A stretch of DNA of 64,000 nt from Candidatus Gastranaerophilales bacterium (GCA_944324475.1 CALUWK010000006.1:1-64000); one strand, 5' to 3'; counted from the first letter of the stretch, positions 8,161-17,601 are shown. The notes: a model not told the origin generated them from the letters alone. Numbers and translations are program-made.

Positions 8161-9744
8161 ATGTCAAAAGTTTTAATAACGGATAAAATTAATGATTTAG
8201 CCGTAAAAATAATAGCTAGAGTCGCAGAAGCGGATAATCTTCCGACTATGTGCGAAGATGAATTATGTGAAATTATAGGTGATTATGATGCTATATTGGT
8301 TCGTTCACAAACAAAGGTTACATCAAAAGTAATCGAAGCCGGAAAAAATTTAAAAATAATAGCTAGAGCTGGCGTTGGAGTTGATAACATAGATGTAGAC
8401 GCAGCAACACAAAAAGGCATTATTGTTGTTAATTCGCCTGATGGTAATACACATGCTGCAGCTGAACATACTGTTGCTATGATGATGTCAATGTCAAGAA
8501 ATATTCCTGCTGCAGATAAATCAATTAAAAGCGGACTTTGGGAACGTTCGAAATTTACAGGTGTTGAGGTTTATAATAAAACATTGGGTATAATAGGTCT
8601 TGGAAAGATTGGTTCACATGTCGCAAATGTTGCTCTTGCATTGGGTATGAAAGTTGTTGTTTTTGATCCCTACTCAAATCCTGAAATTGTGGAAAAAATA
8701 GGTGCAAAATATATTAAACATTTGGAGGATTTTTGGGGTTTGTGTGATTATATTACAATTCATACACCAAAGACAAAAGAAACTACAGGTTTAATAAATG
8801 TTAACACTTTAAATCGTATGAAAAAAGGTGTAAGAATAATAAATTGTGCTCGTGGTGGCATTATTGATGAAAAGGCGCTTTTTGAAGCGATAAAATCAGG
8901 GCAGGTTGCCCAATGTGCTATTGATGTTTTTGAAGATGAAAAAAATATTTCATCTTCGCCACTTTTGGACTTGGGCGAAAAAGCAATTTTAACTCCACAC
9001 CTTGGCGCAAGTACTGATGAGGCTCAAATTAATGTTGCAGTTGATGTTGCAAATCAGGTGGCAGATGTTTTATCTGGAAGAAACGCAACTAATGCGATTA
9101 ATATACCGGCTTTAAAACCACAAAAACTCGAAGCAGTTAAAGAATATATGGATTTAGCTCAAAATATAGCTCAAATTGCCTCTCAAGTTTCAAATGGTGC
9201 TATTAGGGAAGTTTCAATTATAGCTGGTGGAAAATTATCAAATTTGGATATTTCTCCTTTGGAAATTGCAATATTAAAAGGTGTATTGTCTGCTAATATG
9301 GTTGGAATAAATTATGTTAATGCTCCTGTTATTGCAAAACAAAGAGGAATTATCGTTAAAACTTCAAAAATAAATGATAATGAAAATTCAATAAAAGTGG
9401 TTATTGAGACTTCTGAAGAAAAGGTTATTGTTAAAGGAACTTTAATAGCTAAAGATATAAAACGAATTACTCAAATTAATAGCTATATAACTTCAATTGA
9501 ACCTAAAAATCATATGCTTTTTGTACCTCATATTAATAAACCCAATATGGTTGCAAAAGTTGCTGGAGTCATAGGTTCTTTTGGTATAAATATTTCAGGT
9601 ATGCAAGTAGCGCAATCCTCTGGTTGTTCCGATAAATCAATTATGATAATAAATACAGATACTGAAGTTAATATGGAAACTTTAAATGAAATAGTTTGCA
9701 TAGAAGGCGTAGATGATGCTAAATATATTGGTTTACATAATTGA
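8161..9744 (+). CDS. serA: D-3-phosphoglycerate dehydrogenase
   Basis: First step of serine synthesis, oxidising 3-phosphoglycerate with NAD. The NAD-binding GLGKIG motif lies at residues 146-151, the catalytic Arg region in NCARGGIIDE, and the catalytic His in LTPHLGAST. An ASB intervening domain and a C-terminal ACT domain (about 455-527, beginning NKPNMVAKVAGVIG) make it the long 527-residue form, which in other bacteria can be serine-regulated. AGAGGAG precedes the ATG. Probably co-transcribed with the GNAT gene 12 bases upstream. Confidence 0.96.
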   Translation: MSKVLITDKINDLAVKIIARVAEADNLPTMCEDELCEIIGDYDAILVRSQTKVTSKVIEAGKNLKIIARAGVGVDNIDVDAATQKGIIVVNSPDGNTHAAAEHTVAMMMSMSRNIPAADKSIKSGLWERSKFTGVEVYNKTLGIIGLGKIGSHVANVALALGMKVVVFDPYSNPEIVEKIGAKYIKHLEDFWGLCDYITIHTPKTKETTGLINVNTLNRMKKGVRIINCARGGIIDEKALFEAIKSGQVAQCAIDVFEDEKNISSSPLLDLGEKAILTPHLGASTDEAQINVAVDVANQVADVLSGRNATNAINIPALKPQKLEAVKEYMDLAQNIAQIASQVSNGAIREVSIIAGGKLSNLDISPLEIAILKGVLSANMVGINYVNAPVIAKQRGIIVKTSKINDNENSIKVVIETSEEKVIVKGTLIAKDIKRITQINSYITSIEPKNHMLFVPHINKPNMVAKVAGVIGSFGINISGMQVAQSSGCSDKSIMIINTDTEVNMETLNEIVCIEGVDDAKYIGLHN

Positions 9745-9888
9745 GGTTTTTTGTTAGTTTAAATTGATTTAATTTTATTTTTTATGATTCACTTATTTGC
9801 GTGTTTAGGGAAGGTGTTATGTAAAGTTTTGTAAAATTAGTTATGTAATTTTTATGAAATAAGCAAAAAAAAATTTTAGATGTTTTAA

Positions 9889-9894
9889 TATAAT
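9889..9894 (+). promoter_or_regulatory. -10 element before the glycine-zipper protein
   Basis: A consensus TATAAT 35 bases before the ATG, with GTGAGG as ribosome-binding site between them. No good -35 box is seen at the right distance. The 185 bases between serA and this gene hold nothing else recognisable. Confidence 0.45.
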
Positions 9895-9929
9895 TGTAAG
9901 TAGAAAATGAAAAAGTGAGGTTTTAAATT

Positions 9930-10940
9930 ATGTCTATGACAAATGGTGTAAGCGGTCAATTTTCTCAAGAAAATAGAACCAGAAATACGGCAATTGGTGC
10001 AGGCGTTGGTGCTGCGGCAGGCGCTGGTGTTGGATATTTAACAAAAGGTTATGCTACTGTAAAAGATAACAAAACAGAACTTAAAAATGATGTTTTTATG
10101 CGTGCTGTAAGTTATATTGAAGCAGATAAGAAGTCGGCTATGGAACCTTTTGCTAAAATAGATGAAATGGTAGAAAAAGTTAAAAAACTTGGAGAAGAAG
10201 TTAGCGAAAAAACAAAGGTGGCAAATGCAGAAGGAGCAACTGAAGAAGCAAAGAAAGTTGCACAAGAAGCAAGTGAAAAATTAAAAGAAGCTAAAAATAA
10301 TCTTATTGAAGCTAAAAAAGGATTATTAAAAAGCAAAGGTCGTGAACTAAAAGATGGTGAAAATATAGATAATGTTATTGAAGGATTAAGAGCTAAAGCA
10401 AAAGAAGGAATAGACACTACTGGTATTAGATTGGCTCAATCAAAAGTTGGTTCAATGGTAGCACAAATGGTAAAATCTGAAAAAGAAGCATCGGTAGATG
10501 ATATGAAAAGAGTAATTAAAGAATATACTCAATTAGTAGGTAAGAATGCTGATTTAGCTATTAACACCTTGGAAACCAGTGAAATTACAGAAGAAGCTTT
10601 AAAAAGTGATACTAAAGTAAAAGAATTCTTCGGTAAAATTCAAGAAGCTGTTCAAAATGGTAAAAATAATGAAACTAGCGTTAAGAATACATTAGTTAGC
10701 AATGCTTTTGAAAGCGGAAAAAAGAAATTAAAAGAAATTAAAGAAGGCGCATCTGATATGGAAAAGAAAGCTGTTAACTACATTAATAAAGCCCGCAAAT
10801 CAGTTAAATTGAAACAAGCTGCTATAGTTGGTGCAGCTACAGCGGCTATAGTTGGATTGACTGCATTTATTGTATCAAAAGGCAAGAAGGAAGATGCTGC
10901 TGAAGCTCAAGGACAACCCGGAGCTCAAGAACAAAAGTAA
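9930..10940 (+). CDS. Glycine-zipper, coiled-coil membrane-anchored protein of unknown function
   Basis: No known family recognised. The 336 residues show a glycine/alanine-rich hydrophobic segment near residues 23-40 (AIGAGVGAAAGAGVGYL), a long lysine- and glutamate-rich helical region likely to form coiled coil (about 65-125), and a C-terminal membrane segment near 295-315 (AAIVGAATAAIVGLTAFIV), then a short charged tail. Codon usage is more GC- and G-rich than its neighbours, as in highly expressed genes. It is a single-gene unit with its own -10 element and a strong terminator. Two membrane contacts joined by a helical rod suggest a structural or tethering role, which is inference. Confidence 0.8.
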   Translation: MSMTNGVSGQFSQENRTRNTAIGAGVGAAAGAGVGYLTKGYATVKDNKTELKNDVFMRAVSYIEADKKSAMEPFAKIDEMVEKVKKLGEEVSEKTKVANAEGATEEAKKVAQEASEKLKEAKNNLIEAKKGLLKSKGRELKDGENIDNVIEGLRAKAKEGIDTTGIRLAQSKVGSMVAQMVKSEKEASVDDMKRVIKEYTQLVGKNADLAINTLETSEITEEALKSDTKVKEFFGKIQEAVQNGKNNETSVKNTLVSNAFESGKKKLKEIKEGASDMEKKAVNYINKARKSVKLKQAAIVGAATAAIVGLTAFIVSKGKKEDAAEAQGQPGAQEQK

Positions 10941-10980
10941 AAACATTAAGATACCATTCTAGACATATTTAATATAAAAA

Positions 10981-11010
10981 AACAAGGAATCTTAATTCCT
11001 TGTTTTTTTT
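10981..11010 (+). terminator. Rho-independent terminator
   Basis: A 10-pair stem (AACAAGGAAT / ATTCCTTGTT) with a CTTA loop and a run of T residues. It is preceded by A residues, so it could also work on the minus strand. It ends the gene at 9930-10940. Confidence 0.93.
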
Positions 11011-11066
11011 GCTCGTTCGTTTATATTAAAAAAAAATTTTAATCTGTTATAAATTCCTTTTTAATA

Positions 11067-11072
11067 TAAAAT
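11067..11072 (+). promoter_or_regulatory. -10 element placing transcription start at the mlaE ATG
   Basis: TAAAAT ends exactly six bases before the ATG at 11079; TATAAA overlaps it two bases earlier. No Shine-Dalgarno sequence is present. This fits a leaderless mRNA and recurs at five other genes in the window. Confidence 0.45.
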
Positions 11073-11078
11073 ATTTAT

Positions 11079-11876
11079 ATGTTCGAACTTAATAAGACAC
11101 TTACCTATCAAGGTTTTACTTTGATGTGGGAAGAAATAAAAGATTTTTTAATCACATTAGGGAAGATGGGATGTGATTTTTGTAGTGTTTTAAAGTATAT
11201 TTTCAGATTACGTATTAATTTTGCTGAAGTTATTGAACAATCAAAAAGATTTGCATATGATAGTATTCCGATTAGTTTAACTATCGTCGGAATGACTTCT
11301 GCAATAATTGTCATGCAATTGGCTCCTGAATTAGCAAAACAGGGAGGTGCGGATTATACGGGCATGCTTTCCGCTTTGGTTATGGTGAGAGAATTAGCTG
11401 TCGTTATGAGTGGATTTGCTATAATTTCAATGGTCGGTTCATCGTTTGCTTCAGAGATAGCTTCCATGGCGGTAACTGAACAATTAAATGCAATGAAAGT
11501 ATTAAAAGTTGATCCGATTGAATTTTTGGTAGTGCCAAGATTTGTTGCCGGTGTTTTGTTTATGCCTATGATTTTTATTATCTCTGCAACATTTGGTTTA
11601 ATTTGTGCTGGTTATGTTTCAAATATAACGGCAGATTTAAGTCTTTTAAATTACTATACATCTTTGTGGCATGGTCTATATGTTAGAGATATTTTTATTG
11701 CTATTTTGAAAGCTTCTTTTTTTGGAGGTACAATAGCTTTAATTAGTTGTTCATGCGGGTATTCTACCAGGGGTGGTGCAAAAGAGGTCGGTATTGCTAC
11801 CACAAAAGCTGTTGTATGGTCATTTTTAGCTATAGCTTTATGGGATTTTATTTTTGCTTCAGTATTTTATTTGTAG
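11079..11876 (+). CDS. mlaE: MlaE-family phospholipid ABC transporter permease
   Basis: Inner-membrane permease of an Mla-type lipid transporter that moves phospholipids between the inner and outer membranes. The 265-residue sequence has the family core: MQLAPELAKQGGADY, the VMVRELAVVMSGF segment, SEIASMAVTEQLNAMKVLKVDP, and four to five hydrophobic helices. The order permease, ATPase, MCE protein is that of plant chloroplast and cyanobacterial TGD/Mla systems. No ribosome-binding site precedes the ATG; see the -10 element at 11067. It is the first gene of an operon that runs through lpxK. Confidence 0.92.
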   Translation: MFELNKTLTYQGFTLMWEEIKDFLITLGKMGCDFCSVLKYIFRLRINFAEVIEQSKRFAYDSIPISLTIVGMTSAIIVMQLAPELAKQGGADYTGMLSALVMVRELAVVMSGFAIISMVGSSFASEIASMAVTEQLNAMKVLKVDPIEFLVVPRFVAGVLFMPMIFIISATFGLICAGYVSNITADLSLLNYYTSLWHGLYVRDIFIAILKASFFGGTIALISCSCGYSTRGGAKEVGIATTKAVVWSFLAIALWDFIFASVFYL

Positions 11877-11882
11877 GTTTTT

Positions 11883-12608
11883 ATGTCTTTAGAGGTTAAA
11901 AATTTATTTAAATCATTTGAAGGTAAAAAAGTTTTAAGTAACATATCATTTAAAATTGAAAATGGTCAAACACTTGGCGTAATAGGTTTTTCTGGTTCGG
12001 GAAAATCTACTCTTTTGAAAATAATTTCCGGAATTTTAGAAAAAGATTCAGGCGAGATAATATACCCTAAAAATTCTGAAATAGCTATGTCATTCCAATA
12101 CAGTGCATTATTTGATTTTTTAGATGTTTACGATAATATTGCTTTTCCTTTGGTTGAGCGAAAAGAATTTCGTTTAAAATATACAAAAGAAGAAATTTCA
12201 AAAATAGTAAAAGAAAAATTAAAATTGGTTGGTTTAGAAGGAATTGAGAATTTATATCCTTCTGAATTGTCTGGTGGTATGCAAAAAAGAGTTGGTTTTG
12301 CTCGTGCTATTGTTACAAATCCTAAAATAATTTTATATGATGAACCCACAGCAGGGCTTGATCCTGTTACTTCTACAATGATTGAAGATTATATTGTAAG
12401 ATTAAAAAATGAATTGAATGCTTCTTGTGTTGTTGTTACGCACCAATTATCAACAATAAAAAGAGCGGTTGATTATGTAATTATGTTATATCAGGGAAAT
12501 GTAGTGTTTGAGGGTAGCGTTCAAGAATTATTGGAAGGAAAGAATGATTATGCAAGGCAATTTGTGAGTGCATCAATTAATGGTCCAATGAACATTGCAA
12601 CAAGGTAA
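11883..12608 (+). CDS. mlaF: MlaF-family ABC transporter ATP-binding protein
   Basis: ATPase subunit of the lipid transporter. Walker A GFSGSGKST is at residues 35-43, the ABC signature LSGGMQKRVG about 135-144, Walker B IILYDEPTAGLDP follows, and the switch His lies in VVTHQLS. The 241-residue length is standard. It starts 6 bases after mlaE. It would power extraction or delivery of phospholipid through the membrane domain together with the MCE protein that follows. Confidence 0.94.
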   Translation: MSLEVKNLFKSFEGKKVLSNISFKIENGQTLGVIGFSGSGKSTLLKIISGILEKDSGEIIYPKNSEIAMSFQYSALFDFLDVYDNIAFPLVERKEFRLKYTKEEISKIVKEKLKLVGLEGIENLYPSELSGGMQKRVGFARAIVTNPKIILYDEPTAGLDPVTSTMIEDYIVRLKNELNASCVVVTHQLSTIKRAVDYVIMLYQGNVVFEGSVQELLEGKNDYARQFVSASINGPMNIATR

Positions 12609-12619
12609 AAGGAAAAATA

Positions 12620-13984
12620 ATGGATAAAAATGTAAAATACACATCATCTTTAAAGGTCGGTATATTAACACTTGCTGCTATTTCAATATTAATTTTTACT
12701 GTTCTTTGGGTAAAAGGAAGAAGCTTATCCGGTGGAGAACGTATTGATTTAGCATTTAAGGATGTTAATGGTATGCGTGCTGGCTCTGCTGTTCAAATGA
12801 TGGGTCTTAGAATTGGGCAAGTTGAAGAAATTACTCCTATTATACAAGGAAAAGATAGTTACGTTAAGTTAAGATTTGTTGTAACCGAAAAAGGGGTTAA
12901 AATTCCGTATGCTTCAACAATATCAATTCAACAATCTGGAATAATCGGAGAGCAATTTCTTGAGGTAACTCCACCTGAAACAGAATTTATTTATGGTGAA
13001 ATTAATAAATCCGAAACAAATATTCAAAAAAACCAAACTATTTATATGGAATTGTCGAATGGAATAGCAGAAATTGGAAAAGTTTTAGATGTTGAAGTTT
13101 TAAAAAAATCACAATTACCATATCAAATAAGACAAAAGATGAAATCAAAAAATGTTGTAAAAGTTGCTTATATGATTGATTTGCCTGGGTTAATATTGGA
13201 AAATGATATGCTTGGATTAAAAATTCAAAATAATAAATTAATGCTTTATATGCTTGATGGTGAAATTCCGACCACTCCGAATGAAGACTTGAAATACACA
13301 GTAATTGAGCCAATGCGATTATCGGATTTTATGGATTTACAGTTTAGAGCTGCGCGTTCATTGGCAGAGACAAATGATAGGGTTTCTGAGATTTTATCTG
13401 ATGAATTTATAGGAAGTTTAAAAAGTTCTGTTGATAATATAAGAATTTTAACTGCAAGCGCTAATACTACTCTTGATAAGGCTACAATATTAATTGATTC
13501 AAGTAAAAAAGAAATCGAGGAATTAATTAATCAGTCTGATGATTTAATTAGTAGTTTAACAAAATTATCTGACAATATTAATGCTATAATTTCTGATGAA
13601 ACATTAAAAAATGATGTTGTTTCAAGTATAAAATCAGTAGGAAAAATGTCTGAGAATATTAATAAAATATTAGAAGATAGTCAAACTGAAGAAATTATAG
13701 CAAATTCAAATGAGACAATGAGAAATTTATCAGAAATAACAAGCTATGTTAACGAATATACAAAAGATGAAAAACTGAAAGAAGATATTACTTCTACTGT
13801 TTCTAATTTAGCAAATATAACTGAAAATCTTTCAAAGTTGATTAATGAGTATAATAAATTGGAAGATACAGAAAAATTAAAGTTGAAAAGTACTGTTAAA
13901 GACATTCTTATTATTACAAGGAATGTAAAAAAATTCTCGGAAAAATTGAATAAACGCTTTTTGTTGTTTAGATTAATGTTCTAG
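12620..13984 (+). CDS. mlaD: MlaD-family (MCE domain) substrate-binding protein
   Basis: Anchored periplasmic partner of the transporter. An N-terminal membrane segment (residues 11-29) is followed by one MCE domain (about 35-120, including VNGMRAGSAVQMMGLRIGQV and GIIGEQFLEVTPP). The remaining 300 residues are mostly helical with repeated NLSEI/NINKIL heptads, likely forming a long coiled coil. At 454 residues it is much longer than E. coli MlaD (183) and closer to the cyanobacterial and chloroplast TGD2 style, where the tail may span the periplasm. AAAGGAAAAATA precedes the ATG. Confidence 0.9.
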   Translation: MDKNVKYTSSLKVGILTLAAISILIFTVLWVKGRSLSGGERIDLAFKDVNGMRAGSAVQMMGLRIGQVEEITPIIQGKDSYVKLRFVVTEKGVKIPYASTISIQQSGIIGEQFLEVTPPETEFIYGEINKSETNIQKNQTIYMELSNGIAEIGKVLDVEVLKKSQLPYQIRQKMKSKNVVKVAYMIDLPGLILENDMLGLKIQNNKLMLYMLDGEIPTTPNEDLKYTVIEPMRLSDFMDLQFRAARSLAETNDRVSEILSDEFIGSLKSSVDNIRILTASANTTLDKATILIDSSKKEIEELINQSDDLISSLTKLSDNINAIISDETLKNDVVSSIKSVGKMSENINKILEDSQTEEIIANSNETMRNLSEITSYVNEYTKDEKLKEDITSTVSNLANITENLSKLINEYNKLEDTEKLKLKSTVKDILIITRNVKKFSEKLNKRFLLFRLMF

Positions 13985-13986
13985 TT

Positions 13987-15048
13987 ATGTTAAATAATAT
14001 AAAAAATTATTTTCAAGATATTCATTATTTAAGAAAAAAACCTAATTTTTTCTTAAATAAGTTTCTTGGCTTTGGAGAATTTTTTTACAAATTTATAATA
14101 AACTGTAAAAATTTTTTATATGAAAAAGAATTTTTAAAAGAAAAAAAAGTCGATGCTTATGTTATATGTATTGGTAATTTAACAACTGGAGGAGTTGGCA
14201 AAACTCCTATTGTTATTGAGCTTGCTAATAAAATTTCAAAAGAAAAAAAAGTGGCAATAATTTCAAGAGGATATAAATCTAAACTTTCAAGTAAAGTTGT
14301 AAATATAATTAAGGATTCTAAAGGAATTAAATTTTTCGACGGGTGTATTTGTGGAGATGAGCCTTTTCAAATAGCAAAGAAAGTTTCAAATAATGTTGTA
14401 GTGATAACTTCTTCAAACCGTTATATGGCTGCCAAAGAAGCAATAATAAAATATGGTAGCGAAGTAATTATATTGGATGATGGGTTTTCGAACCGCAAAT
14501 TAAAAAAAGATAAAACTATTCTTGTTGTTGATTCTAAAATGCGTTTTGGAAATAATCATTTACTTCCAAAAGGACCTTTGAGAGAGCCTGTTAATCAGGT
14601 TAAAAGGGCTAATGAGGTTATTCTTGTTGATAAAAATGATATTGATATTGTTGAAGCAATAAACTTCGCAAAAAATTTTAATAAACCGTTGAAAGTTTGT
14701 AAGATGACTCCAAAAAGAATTTATAATTCTCAAACGAAAGCAAAAATCAAATATAATATTCAAGAATACCAAAAAGCAGTTGCCTTTTGCGCTATTGGTC
14801 AACCCGAGCAATTTTTTACTTTTTTGCAAAAAAAATATAATGTTGTTAAAAAAATTTTTTTTGAAGATCATCATACGTATACTAAAAAAGATATTGATAT
14901 GCTTATAAAAACTGCAAAAACATATAATACAAATATATTTATTATGACTCAAAAAGACGAAACCAAAATACAACCCCTAATAAAAGATATTAAGGGATAT
15001 TCATTTAACGTTTTGGAATTAAAGAATATAATTGAAGATATTATGTAA
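13987..15048 (+). CDS. lpxK: Tetraacyldisaccharide 4'-kinase
   Basis: Phosphorylates the lipid A disaccharide precursor at the inner membrane. The P-loop GNLTTGGVGKT lies at residues 63-73, and the DDGFSNRKLKKD motif contains the catalytic Asp region typical of LpxK (DDGFQHR in most). Length 353 is usual. It starts 2 bases after mlaD, so lipid A phosphorylation is co-expressed with lipid transport. It shows that this organism makes lipid A and therefore has an LPS-type outer membrane. Its last 8 bases overlap the convergent regulator gene. Confidence 0.93.
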   Translation: MLNNIKNYFQDIHYLRKKPNFFLNKFLGFGEFFYKFIINCKNFLYEKEFLKEKKVDAYVICIGNLTTGGVGKTPIVIELANKISKEKKVAIISRGYKSKLSSKVVNIIKDSKGIKFFDGCICGDEPFQIAKKVSNNVVVITSSNRYMAAKEAIIKYGSEVIILDDGFSNRKLKKDKTILVVDSKMRFGNNHLLPKGPLREPVNQVKRANEVILVDKNDIDIVEAINFAKNFNKPLKVCKMTPKRIYNSQTKAKIKYNIQEYQKAVAFCAIGQPEQFFTFLQKKYNVVKKIFFEDHHTYTKKDIDMLIKTAKTYNTNIFIMTQKDETKIQPLIKDIKGYSFNVLELKNIIEDIM

Positions 15049-15955
15049 AATTATTCATTTCAATATATTCAACTGCTTCTTCCATTGTATTAAAAATAGG
15101 AATAGCCTCGTTTAAAAATACATATTCAAGAGCCTTTAATACGTCTTCGCAAGGCCTTACCAGAATAAACATTCCTTCTTTTAAACTTGTTGATTTATAA
15201 ACTTCTGCAAAAAGGTTAGCAAAATTATCTGAAAAGATTTTTATATGTTCCATATTAAAAATTATATTTTGTTTTCCTGTTAATACATTAGCATTAACTT
15301 CTTTTATGATTTTATCAACATATTTTTCATTATTTACTTTGTATAAAGTTAATGAACAAATGTTGTCGTTGACATAATATCTTGTATATTCTTCGTTTGT
15401 TACTTTATTTGTTGTATTTGAAATGAATTTTAAAACTTTTTCATGCCAAAGAGGAGCTTTTGGTATAAATTCGTCAATTTCAAGTTTATATGCATCTTGA
15501 ATAATTTTTGGGTTATCCGTTCCTGAAATTGCAACTATTCTAAAATTTCTACCTTCTTCATTTCTTAATTTGTTTGCTTCCTTGATTAAATCAAAGCCAT
15601 CTTGATAATCAGGAAGATATAAATCAAGAACAAGAAAATCAAAATTTTTCTTTTTAAATTCGGCAAGTGCTTCTTCTTTGCTTCTTGCAACATAAACATT
15701 CATGCCGATTTTTTCAAGCATTACTGATAGTTGAAAAATTGACAATTCCGTATCATCAACAATTAAAACATTTGTGACTTCTGCCGTAAAAAAGCTTAAA
15801 GGATAGTTAAAATAATTTAACTTTCTTTCTAATGAAATTAGAGCTCTTGAAACTAAATCTTGTACATCTTCTTGGGTATCGGCTGCAATTTCTATGTCAG
15901 ATAATTTTAAAAGATTATCAAATTGTTCTTGTGTAATTTTAATTTCATTTTCCAT
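15041..15955 (-). CDS. Response regulator with C-terminal STAS domain
   Basis: A 304-residue regulator. After a helical N-terminal 60 residues comes a receiver domain (about 62-185) with acidic pair Asp67-Asp68, phosphoacceptor Asp111 (LVLDLYLPD), the Ser/Thr in ISGTD and Lys166. The C-terminal 100 residues (about 205-300; NIIFNMEHIKIFSDN, then LVRPCEDVLKALEYV) look like a STAS domain of the anti-anti-sigma type, ending in FNTMEEAVEYI as many such domains do. No DNA-binding domain. The ATG at 15955 is preferred over an upstream TTG; TATAAT ends six bases before it. Confidence 0.85.
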   Translation of the reverse strand: MENEIKITQEQFDNLLKLSDIEIAADTQEDVQDLVSRALISLERKLNYFNYPLSFFTAEVTNVLIVDDTELSIFQLSVMLEKIGMNVYVARSKEEALAEFKKKNFDFLVLDLYLPDYQDGFDLIKEANKLRNEEGRNFRIVAISGTDNPKIIQDAYKLEIDEFIPKAPLWHEKVLKFISNTTNKVTNEEYTRYYVNDNICSLTLYKVNNEKYVDKIIKEVNANVLTGKQNIIFNMEHIKIFSDNFANLFAEVYKSTSLKEGMFILVRPCEDVLKALEYVFLNEAIPIFNTMEEAVEYIEMNNFT

Positions 15956-15960
15956 ATCGA

Positions 15961-16015
15961 AATTATACAATTATTTTTTAAAAAATGCTACAATAATTTT
16001 TTTTATTGTATAATT
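15961..16015. promoter_or_regulatory. Divergent promoter region with inverted -10 repeats
   Basis: A perfect 11-base inverted repeat (AATTATACAAT at 15961-15971, ATTGTATAATT at 16005-16015) carries one TATAAT on each strand: the minus one (15962-15967) serves the receiver-STAS gene and the plus one (16009-16014) the phosphohexomutase gene. Neither has a strong -35 box. The 33-base spacer is nearly pure A/T. Confidence 0.6.
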
Positions 16016-16045
16016 GCATAAAATAGGTTAATTTGAGGATTTTTG

Positions 16046-17548
16046 ATGAATGGGGCAATAAATACGAGTGCTTTTGGAAAAAATGATATTAGAGGAATTT
16101 TTCCTTCACAAGTAAACTCAGAAGTGTTTTTTCACGCTGCGAAAGGTTATGTGGCTTTTGTTTTAAATGAATTCAAAAAATTAAATCAACAAAAAACTCC
16201 AAGGGAATTATTGTTTACTGTTTGTATGGATGCAAGGAATCATTCTCCTGAGTTAAAAAGAGCAATTATTCAGGGGGTTAACTCAATGGGGGCAAATATT
16301 TTAGATCTTGGTCTAGCACCTACTCCTTTGGGGTATTATTCCGAATTTGCTAAAATTGACTCAGAAATTACGGAAAATAAAAAAGTTGTAGGAGCATTGA
16401 TTGTTACTGCTTCTCATAATCCTCCGGAATATAATGGATTAAAAATGACTTTTAATCGTCAAAGCTTAAATGAAAGTCAAATTAAAGAAGTTAAAAAATT
16501 AACTGAAGAATTATATAAAGAAAGTTCTGGCTATAGACAAATTATCTCTGGTTTTGTTAAAACTTACGATATAATTTCAAATTATCAAAATAAAATCTAT
16601 GATATGTTTGGAAAAATTGGTAAAGGTATTAAGGTTGTTGTAGATAGCGCAAATGCTACAGGGGGGCTTGTTGCTCCGCAATTATATAGGGATTTAGGGT
16701 GTGATGTCATTGAGTTGTATTCAAAACCTGATGGTACTTTTCCTAACCATCATCCAAACCCCTCTGATATTAAGACACTTCATGATATTGTTGAAACTGT
16801 TAAAAAAGAAAAAGCTGATGTTGGCATAGCTTTTGATGGTGACTCGGATAGAATTGGTGCTATTGCAAGTGATGGCACTATAATTTCTGGCGACAAGCTT
16901 TTATATATATATGCGCAAGATTTGATAAAAGCTCTTGCTTTGAGAGGTGAGAAACCTATTGTTGTATCAGAAGTTAAATGTTCTCAAGTTTTATATGATA
17001 AAATTAATGAAATGGGTGGAGTTGCCATTATGACTAAAACCGGTCATGGTTATATAAAATCAAAAATGAAAGAAGTTGGTGCTCTGCTTGCAGGTGAAAT
17101 GTCAGGACATACTTTTTTTAAAGATAGATATTATGGTTATGATGATGCTATATATGCTGGATGCAGATTAATTGAAATAATAGCAAAAAATAAGAAAGTA
17201 GATGCAAGATTTAAATTAACTAATTTATTGGAGCCTTTTAATTCTGTTTGTCTTTCGGATGAGGTTCGTTTAAAATGTCCTAATGAATTTAAAAAAGAAG
17301 TGTTGGAACAACTTGAAGCATTAATTAATGAAAATCTTTTTAATTCAAAAATTAAAGAAATTATTACTATAGATGGGCTTAGGGTTATTTTTAATGATGG
17401 CTTTGCATTAATACGTAAAAGTAATACAGAACCTGTATTTACCTTAAGGTTCGAAGCAAAAACAAAAGAAAAATGTGAGCAATATAAAACTAAATTGGTA
17501 GATTTAACTTGTAAATTGGTAGAAGAAAAAATATCAAAAAAAGTATAA
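16046..17548 (+). CDS. Phosphomannomutase/phosphoglucomutase
   Basis: Alpha-D-phosphohexomutase that interconverts hexose 1- and 6-phosphates for sugar-nucleotide and envelope synthesis. The phosphoserine loop TASHNPPEYNG has the catalytic Ser123, the metal loop DGDSDRIG lies near 264, the sugar loop is GEMSGHTFF, and the phosphate-binding loop is RKSNTEP. All four domains are present in 500 residues. GAGGA lies six bases before the ATG at 16046; an upstream TTG directly adjoining it is rejected. Which hexose it prefers cannot be read from the sequence. Confidence 0.92.
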   Translation: MNGAINTSAFGKNDIRGIFPSQVNSEVFFHAAKGYVAFVLNEFKKLNQQKTPRELLFTVCMDARNHSPELKRAIIQGVNSMGANILDLGLAPTPLGYYSEFAKIDSEITENKKVVGALIVTASHNPPEYNGLKMTFNRQSLNESQIKEVKKLTEELYKESSGYRQIISGFVKTYDIISNYQNKIYDMFGKIGKGIKVVVDSANATGGLVAPQLYRDLGCDVIELYSKPDGTFPNHHPNPSDIKTLHDIVETVKKEKADVGIAFDGDSDRIGAIASDGTIISGDKLLYIYAQDLIKALALRGEKPIVVSEVKCSQVLYDKINEMGGVAIMTKTGHGYIKSKMKEVGALLAGEMSGHTFFKDRYYGYDDAIYAGCRLIEIIAKNKKVDARFKLTNLLEPFNSVCLSDEVRLKCPNEFKKEVLEQLEALINENLFNSKIKEIITIDGLRVIFNDGFALIRKSNTEPVFTLRFEAKTKEKCEQYKTKLVDLTCKLVEEKISKKV

Positions 17549-17601
17549 AAAAATATACTTTAATTCTAATACTTACTTCCAAGAAAAAATCATTAAAGAC
17601 C

